A stretch of DNA of 64,000 nucleotides. It comes from Yamagishiella unicocca (taxonomy: Eukaryota; Chlorophyta; Chlorophyceae; Chlamydomonadales; Volvocaceae). The notes beneath the pieces were generated by a model. That model worked only from the letters and a program-made list of their open reading frames with translations. It ran no database searches and was not told the origin of the DNA. The DNA is taken from NCBI GenBank assembly GCA_003116995.1, contig BDSL01000059.1, positions 62,001 through 126,000 of the forward strand, given 5' to 3'. The position numbers and the translations under genes are program-made. Of this stretch, positions 56,680 to 64,000 are shown piece after piece. The first letter of the stretch is position 1, and every line of letters starts with the position of its first letter.

Positions 56680-58565
56680 ATGGCGATGCAGCTGTCGCTT
56701 TCGATATGGTTACGCCGTGCGTTTCAGATGTTACTATTTATGCTAGGCAAGGTGCCTGTGCATGTTGCGTTCGTCATGGACGGTAACCGTCGTTATGCGG
56801 AGCGGCAGCACGTCGACAAAGCGACTGGGCATACGCATGGATATGGAAAGGTAGACATCCATTAGGTATTTATGCGACGTGCAGCGAAAACCGATGGGGC
56901 TTCGCGATGCTGCAGATGGTCGAGGTGATACACTGGTGCATCGAACTGGGAGTCAAGCACATCACCGTCTACGCCTTTAGCATTGACAACTTCAGGCGCT
57001 CACCCGACGAGGTGGAGGCGCTCATGCACCTGGCGGAGGAAAAGTATATCGAACTAGCGAGGGTGAGCCGACTGTGGCAAGCTGTGAGCGCCGCCGCAGC
57101 AGAGCGCAATGGCCGACGGGCGTGGGGCTGGGAAAACATGTGGTCGGGGTTTGTGCCCATCGTACTGCATAAGTTGGGAACATGTGTTTCGATGCAGTTG
57201 GGAACATGTGTTTTGAACGAAAGGTGACGGTATCTGGTTGCTCCACCGCGCGCAGGACAACGGCCTGGCGGAGCGGGAGGGTATCCAGATGCACATCGTT
57301 GGGGATCTGGAGCTGCCGCCGCCAGCAGTGCAGGGCGCAGCCGCGCGGCTGATGCGCGGCACTGCGGCGCTGGGCAGCAGGCGGGCCACGCTCAACGTCT
57401 GCTTTTCCTACACGTGAGCGGCTGGCCGTCAGGCCAGGGAGCAGCGGCAAGGGGGTCGGGGGGCGGAGGGATCATGTGTTGCGGTAGCTGGAGGAGGAGG
57501 AGGAGATCGCTTACAGCGCGGGGCGGGGCCGGACACCAGCATGGGACGGGAAGGGAGATGGTCAAGGCAGGGGAGGAGCCAGGGTAAGGGTACGGGGGGC
57601 TTGCGGCGGTACGGCAGCCTTGGCCTTTCGCGATGTCGCTGACGTGGTCACGTGCTGCACTTACTGGCCGTACGGCAACCCCGCGCAGCGCCAGCGAGGA
57701 ATCGGTCGCCGCCACCCACGAGCTCCAATCCGCCGTACGCTCCGGCCAACTGCGGCCCGACGACGTAACGCCAGCAGCGCTGCACGGCGCGCTGCGCACG
57801 GGCCCCGCCAGCCCCCCCGTCGACCTGCTCGTCCGCACCTCCGGCGAGACGCGACTGTCGGACTTCCTGCTGTGGCAGGCCGCCCACGCGCACCTCTGCT
57901 ACCTGCCTAACCTCTGGCCGGACCTGTCGTACCTGGATTTCGCGCGGTGCGTGCTGTCGTACCAGCGCCACGCCGGCACCCTGACGGCGCTGCGGCGGCG
58001 CGCCGAGGCGCGGCTGGAGCAGGAGTTTTCGGGGAGGGAGGGGCTGGAATGTGAGGGGCAGAAAGGCGGGGAGGCCGAAGGGCCGGCGGCAGTGGGGGAG
58101 GAGTTGGCAGCGGGGTTGCGGCTGAGGGGTGGTAAGTCGGGGGCGGGACCAGGGGCGGGGGCTCCAGGGACGGTGCAGGGGCCGGAGACGGTACGGACCA
58201 GCCCTGCCCATGGCTTGGACAGCCCTGGTTGCTGCGCTGTAGCCGGCAGTGGGAGCGCTAGTGGTAGCTGCGCTGGCAGTAGCAGCGCCGGCGTACGTCC
58301 AGGGGAAGCAGCCTGGGTTCACCTAGGGTGGTTTGGAGGCCTGGGGCGGCGGGTGATGCAATGGCTGCCGGGCGTGCGGCCCTTGTGGTCTGGGTCGCCG
58401 CCATCGTCTCATAGTGGCACAAGGGCCTCGGCGCAGCGCACGGGAGCGGGGGGAACCGGTGGCTTGAGGGGCGGTGCTGCGGGGCGGGAGGTGCGGCTGC
58501 TGCGGTTCTTTGAGCAGCTCGAGCAGACGCGGCTCTCGTGGATTGCCTCGCATGCTGACATGTGA
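56680..58565 (+). CDS. cis-Prenyltransferase (dehydrodolichyl/undecaprenyl diphosphate synthase family)
   Basis: Condenses isopentenyl diphosphate in cis onto an allylic primer to make long polyprenyl diphosphates, e.g. for dolichol. Exons are 56680-56850, 56916-57062, 57256-57413 and 57689-58565; 450 residues. Signatures in order: HVAFVMDGNRRYAE (catalytic Asp, near residue 33); ITVYAFSIDNFRRSPDEV; EREGIQMHIVGDLELPP; LNVCFSYT joined to ASEESVAAT; and VRTSGETRLSDFLLWQ, the diphosphate-binding signature. After LSYLDFARCVLSYQRH comes an insertion of about 150 low-complexity residues (58030-58480), then a helix RLLRFFEQLEQTRLSWI that resembles the normal C-terminal end. The N-terminus has a hydrophobic stretch (IWLRRAFQMLLFML), consistent with ER membrane association. 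Intron 2 has a 24-base direct repeat (gttgggaacatgtgttt, near 57173 and 57197). Confidence 0.95.
57172..57216 (+). repeat. 24-base direct repeat in cis-prenyltransferase intron
   Basis: Two copies of gttgggaacatgtgttt spaced 24 bases apart inside the intron 57063-57255. Confidence 0.8.
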
Positions 58566-60715
58566 AAGGGGGGTGGACAGCGGCAGCGAAGGTTCGGGCC
58601 GTACCGCGTTAAGCTCTTCTCGGGAGGTCGCTGTTACTATGTCATGTTCCTTATGCGAATTTGCGCCTGTGCCGGGGAACACCGCCTTCGCCAGGCTGAG
58701 TCCGTTCAGCCTATGCTTGCAGTGACGCTCGGTAATAGCATCATCTTTAGAAACGGGAAACTTAAGATGCTATATATGTGGCGCTTAATGCCCTCGTCGT
58801 GTTCCACTATCTGACGCGTGCGCTCCATGGTAAATGGCCCGGTGACCCACATCACCCAAGCTGCTGATGACCCATGCCACGACACAGCACGTAGCTTGCA
58901 ACCCGCTAGCGTCGTGACACCCACTTCACCATCAGCCACCGACTACTCCAACGTCCACCCCTCCACCTCCCCACGAGACGAGACCCCCCCGTGGATTCGC
59001 GGATTCTCTTTAACCCCCCCGCCCCCTCACTCACCCGTCCCGCCACTCAAACGACACCGTGGGCGGTGTCTTCCCCTCGTCCCAGCCCCGATAACACCGA
59101 GCAACGTTTGGGCGAACGCTACAAGTGGTAGCGACGTGGGCTTCTCCCCCTTTCCGCCTCTTAGACATACCGGCGTGCTAAGAGTAAGAGTAAGGGGCAA
59201 TTGACGCCTGACGGCGGTAATGCCACCGCGAATCAGAGTACGGGTACGGGTACGGCCTCCTCCCCTCGACCCTGCGTTTCCTCTCGACCCCTCCACCCGC
59301 CCCACCTCGCCAGCTCCGCCACGCAGGAGACGCAGGACATGTCGATGGATGGCTGTATTCATCGCCACCACCACCGCCAGCGTCAGGATGCCGCGCGCGC
59401 TGCGAGGTGCCGGGTACAGCTAGCAGCACCCCCAGCCGGGCGGAGTACTGCTGCCCGCCATCACAGGGATGCGGCCACCGCGAAGTCGGCTCCGCCCACC
59501 GCCTTGCTGCCCTTAGCCCTGGTCCAGGCCGGGTGGCAGGCGTGCGCGGAGCCGGAGGCTCTGTTTGCAAGGCGATAGGTGCCCGCCCGCGTGTCCAGGA
59601 TAGCAGCTGGCCACCAGCACGATTGTGATGCACACATCATGATGTGCTTACCCACGCGCCCTCGAATACGGCCGCACGTGCGCGTGGCTCCTTGCTCTTT
59701 GCAGATGTAGGGCTGCACTGGACACGGTGCTGGGCCGCCTCTACTGCCCACGGCTGCTGTGACGGCGTTGCAGGAGGTGCCGGCGGCGTCGGGGTTGCAC
59801 GTGGGTGGAAGAGGCGGCCTAGCTGCCAGATGAAGTCAAGCGGCAACACACGTACACCCGGCAGCGGTGCCGCCGTGCGCTCCAGTAGCTGCCCCCACCC
59901 CGCCTGCCAGGCGTCGCACCTTCTGGGCGGCCCGTCTACGCTTACAGCCACCTGCGCGGCAGCCTGCTGTGGCTCTAGGCGAGCGTGTTTAGGCGTCTAA
60001 TGGGGTGGGGCAGTGTTGGTGTCCGTGTGGCCTTTGTGCAGTTGGGTTGTTGTCTGACGTGGGCGTCTCGGTTGCAATGTTCCAGTAGTGTGACCGCTTG
60101 TGACGTGGCCTGACTGTTGACAGAGGCGCGATGTTGGACGGCATGTCGCATGGCTTCTGCGCGCACCCAAGGCCACCACGCCCTGAACCTTTGGGCTCTC
60201 CAAGTCGCTGACATCCAGGCATGGCAACTTCAGCTGTCCCCTGTTCAGCTTCATGTTTTACACATCCGTTACCTTCGTAATGAACATTTTCCACATACCA
60301 CATACTATGCGAACGCATCGGTAAGCGACTGCCGACCAACTTGCGCACCCGCAAATCAAGTCCCTCGTTACACGCGATTGCCTTCAACGACCTCAGGCAG
60401 CGGCTTCAACGTGATTACGGTACGCCTTTCGTCTTTCAGGTCTGGCCGTGACTGTATCGGGGGGCCTAATGGCTAACCGGCTCAAGGTTGGGTGCCGTAC
60501 TGGCCTGGCCCTGCGCGTCACGCATCATCCATATTATCTACTTCCCTCTGCTGGCGCCTGCTTCACAAAGCTAATTAACCGTACAGTATGGTTTTACGGT
60601 GTTGTTAGGGCATGCCCTCGACGTATTCCGTGTTTGCGCGCTATGACGACAGGCTCAGTTGACAGGCAAGGGGGCCCTTGTATACCGCCCCTGTAAGTAT
60701 ACGAACGAAACGATT
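58566..60715. other. Intergenic region, no confident gene
   Basis: Includes the cis-prenyltransferase 3' UTR, a copy of a dispersed repeat (about 58988-59020) and the promoter of the C2-like gene. A minus-strand frame at 59637-59951 has some protein-like sequence (GWGQLLERTAAPLPGVRVLP) but no start, splice partner or family match. The plus frames here are interrupted by stops. Confidence 0.45.
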
Positions 60716-63700
60716 ATGGCTCATCCATTCCAGCAGCGCAAACTGCTTGTGACGGTACGTGACAAAGCGCAATTGACGGGTGCTCTTTCGGACGACAGCC
60801 AAACTTCGGCACCACACCTCGCAGGTATGCAAAGCTGAAATCGGCTGGGATCAGCCGGACGCGGCAACGTTACTGTCTGGATGCGTCACGCTGGTCGCCG
60901 GGCCATTTCGGTGAGTACTTGATTACCGATGGACGCCATGGCTCCAGCCATCTGACATATTCCAATAACCTACGAGTAGAGTCCCCGCATCGTCTGCGTT
61001 GCACGTCTCGCAAACGGCCTCGCCTCGGTCGGCCCCGTAACAGACGCACCTCCTGCCCGTGTCCCTCGCCGGCTCCGCCCACGACCGGCCCCAATTTGCA
61101 CCTCCTCCCCGGCCCTATCATCTCCATCTCCCTGACTTTCTTTGTTGACCCCACGCGCGGCGCAGAGCCTCAACTCGCAGCGTGCCTGTCACCCGCAGCC
61201 CCAGGGCCCGTGGGGGCGGGGTCGGAGGCTCCGCCGGCCAGCTGAGCTGGGCCCCCTCCCTAGGACCCGAGCTGTTTGTGCTGACTGAGGACTGCCTGCT
61301 CGTATCCGACCTGGTGGTCGGGGCGGAGTTGTGGGGCCACCGGGGGGGCAGATGGAACAACTCGGAGACGATGTATGCGCAGGTGGGTGGAGGCACGGGG
61401 TGGGGTGCGGGTGGCTGTGGCTGCGCGATGTGGGTCGGATGCTGCGGAGCTTGACACCCTGTTCTGATTTGGTGCGCAGGTAATGGCATAACAGGGTAGC
61501 ATTCCCGCCATGTGGGTCGGTGGGTCGGTCGGGGACAGTGTTGTTCCCCCTGTGTGCCGGACGGGAGCATCGCGGCCCCGCAAGGCCTCACAGAGAAACC
61601 CGCTCCACCCCAGCAACCCTCCTCCTCCCCCTCCTTCCTTGCCGCCCCCCGCCTTCGTCTTTGAAACCTCCCGCCTTCAGGCGGAGATCTGCCTGGACGC
61701 GGAGGGCCAGGCGCTGCTGCTGTCGAACCGCTGCCTGGAGGTCCGGCTGCCGCTGATGCCGCCGCAGGGGCAGGGCGGCGGCCGGGGCAAGGGGGCGGGT
61801 GGAGGTGCGGGCGGCCGGGCGGGTTCCGCCACTTCGCACCCGGTGCCGGTGCTGGGCGTCCTGGCGCTCAGCATGTTACTGCAGCCCTCAGACGCGGAAG
61901 CAGGTGCGCGGGGCTGGCTGGACAGTGGGGCATCCACAACCGTTGATGTCGGGGCTCTCGGGGAGCTGGGGGCCAGCGGCGGCCATCACGCTGATGTATT
62001 TCTGGGTCGGGAATCACTGATTCCTGGCGTCGGCTCGCCCCACATATACCCTCGTTTGCAGCTACAGCTTTCCTGCACTGACCTTTCCCAAATGTTACGG
62101 TGTCCTCGCCGCCACCGTACGCCGCAGCCGTGACCCGTCACCTGCCCGTGGAGCTGGTGCCCCGGCTGCTGCTGGACACATCCCGCCTGCTGCCAGGCGC
62201 AGCGGTGCGGGGGGCGGCGGGGGCGGTGTACGTGGACCCCTGCGTCGTGTTCCTTAGGTGGGTCTTACGGACACCGCGTGGTTGCGGTTGCGGCTGGTAC
62301 GGCAGCCGATGTGCCACCTAGTAATACATGAGGACGGTGGAGTTGAAGCGGCGAGCCCTGACCGGCAACCGCAACCACCACAGAGTGCACTTTTAAGGAC
62401 CAACCCGCCCACCCCGTAAACACCGCCAGGTTCCGGCTGGTGTCGGTGTCAGGCCTGGGCCGGGCCGCTAAGGAGGCACGCGGCTCGACCTCTGGGAACC
62501 AGCACAGCAACGGCACACCGGGCAGGAGCCGCGCCGGCGGGAGTGGTTCGGGGCACCAGGGAGGGCTGCCAGGGCACCTGCAGGACCTGGGGGCCAAGCT
62601 GCAGGGGACCATGGACCGAACCATGGGTCATGTGGGGGCCTTTCTGAATAAGCTGAAAGAGCAGCATGCCAGGAACCGAGCGGGCGGCGGCGCAGGGCCG
62701 CATCACCAGCAGCAGCAGCAGCAGCAGGCGAGGCAGCAGCCGGGGCAAGCAGCAGCTGCGCCGGCGGCGGAGGCAGCCGCAGCAGTGTCGCCGCCGCCGC
62801 CGCCCGCCACGACGGCGGCGTCGACGGGGCAAAGGTCCATTGACTTTCAGGGCAGTGAAGGCGGCGGCAGTGGCAGCGGGGGGGTTAATTATGCGGCGGC
62901 TGAGGCGGTCATGTCCTTGCTGGAGAGCAACGGCTTCGCGGTCGTGGACAACCGCCGATTGTCCAACTACTTCTGGTGCAAGGTGTGCTCTCCTCGTAGG
63001 GCTGATGTGGCTTGGACGCTGCCGGTTATCTTTGCGGGTGTCTGAGTAATATATTGCCGCCATTGGGAGTCCAAAATGCACATGCGCATAAAAGTGGTGG
63101 GATCGCCTGTGTCTGGAACCGGCGGGCTCTCATTGCGGCCCTGGAGGGAACTTTCCCTATACCTGGACCTGGACCTGGACCTGCGGTCCCCTCGACACCC
63201 GAGAAGCCGCGAACGTGGTTCCCCTCGGGCGGATACATGCCGTACAGGTGTCGTACGAGGGTCAGTTCCACACGAGCCGGCTGATGGCCGTGTCCAGCGG
63301 CGGCGCGGTGCGGTGGGACGAGACGTTCGTCGTCGCCGCGCTGCGGCCCGTGCGGACCGCGCCGCTGGAAATCGAGCTGTACGGCAGTAACGACAGCAAG
63401 TGCGTACGGCAGTGTACTGCATTGCGGTTTTCACGCAGCCCGTGCGGGAGTGTTAAGTGGAAGGGGTTCTTTTACGCGCTGTTGGGTGCCTTCCCTTGGG
63501 TACCTGCACGTAATTGCGCATGAAGGTGGTCCTCAGAGGCGTTGTTCCTCTCCGCTTCGCTCCCTAACGTCAGGCTAGGTACCCATGGACCACCTCCCTC
63601 GTCTCCCGCCCCATCCTGCGCCGCTGGCCGCAGGTCCCGCGGCAAGGTGGTCTGCCAGCTGTCCCTGCCACTGTGCGACGTGGTCGATCAGATGCTCCTA

Positions 63701-64000
63701 AACCACCGAGTGCGGGCCCTGGAGCAACAGCGCCTGCAGCAGCAACAGCAGCGGCGGCATGAAGAGGCTCAGCACCCCAATGCCCGCAGGCCCACCACCG
63801 GTCGGAGCTCCCAGTCGCCCTTCGCAGTCGCCGCAGCTTCCACTGCCGCGGCAGGCGACAATGCCGGCGGCGGTGATGGGCCCAGCACGTCGACGGCAGA
63901 GGCGGCGGCAGCGGCAGCGGCGCCGCCGCCTTCGTCGCGGTTGCCGCCGTACCATCCGGACACCTGGCTTCGCGGGCGGGTGGCGTTGACAGCGCGGATG
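60716..64000 (+). CDS. C2-domain-like protein, 5' part, runs off the window
   Basis: Exons are 60716-60754, 60825-60910, 61166-61382, 61681-61903, 62128-62257, 62430-62982, 63248-63399 and 63634 to the edge; all phases agree, giving at least 589 residues. The ATG at 60716 gives MAHPFQQRKLLVTVCKAEIG, like the first strand of a C2 domain. Later blocks: LFVLTEDCLLVSDLVVGAELWG, AEICLDAEGQALLLSN, HLPVELVPRLLLDTSRLLPG, YVDPCVVFLRFRLVSVSG, then a Gln/Ala-rich linker and AVMSLLESNGFAVVDNRRLSN. A second module reads VSYEGQFHTSRLMAVSSGG, VRWDETFVVAALRP, PLEIELYGSNDSKSRGKVVC, which follows the C2 order of strands (target, W-x-E-x-F, and SKSRGK with the G-x-V strand). Membrane or lipid binding is inferred. 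The usual run of calcium-binding Asp residues is not obvious, so it may bind lipids without calcium. Exact family unknown. Confidence 0.75.

Noticed and set aside
59637..59951. Minus-strand open frame with protein-like sequence
   Set aside because: No recognisable domain, no ATG/splice context that extends it, and no poly(A) signal nearby. Left as unannotated.

Overview
This window is nuclear DNA of a volvocine green alga (Chlamydomonas/Volvox/Gonium relatives). The reasons are GC-rich, codon-biased exons split by many short introns with GTGCGT/GTGAGT donors; TGTAA poly(A) signals downstream of several stops; an EFL-type elongation factor; and Ala/Gly/Pro/Gln homopolymer tracts inside proteins. 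There is no operon structure. Genes were modelled by matching protein-family blocks and then requiring splice sites whose phases join correctly. Exon coordinates are given in each entry.

Layout: 1-220 is the 3' end of an unknown gene. 1186-4788 (+) is a PP2C-like protein of the CG9801 family. 9023-14690 (-) is a receptor-like membrane protein with a degenerate kinase domain. 17738-20981 (-) is a DUF819 membrane protein. It lies head to head with 21302-27235 (+), a 1653-residue Ala-rich protein with a predicted N-terminal lipid anchor. 28780-31649 (+) is peroxin PEX12. 33626-36741 (+) is an unrecognised single-pass membrane protein. 38491-39829 (-) is a peroxiredoxin-like PRXL2/FAM213 protein, head to head with archease at 40299-42405 (+). 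Archease is tail to tail with the translation factor EFL at 43206-45406 (-). 46734-47171 (-) is a small membrane protein. 48775-53364 (+) is a large low-complexity protein with an unrecognised C-terminal domain. 53872-55949 (+) is peroxin PEX11. 56680-58565 (+) is a cis-prenyltransferase. 60716 to the window end (+) is the 5' part of a C2-domain-like protein.

Functionally the window is ordinary euchromatin: translation (EFL), tRNA ligation (archease), peroxisome biogenesis (PEX12 and PEX11), dolichol-type lipid synthesis, redox and signalling. The least ordinary items are the receptor-like pseudokinase, the lipid-anchored Ala-rich protein, two proteins with no recognised family, and small dispersed repeats that recur inside introns, often just upstream of 3' splice sites. 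No CRISPR array, rRNA, convincing tRNA or full-length transposon was seen.
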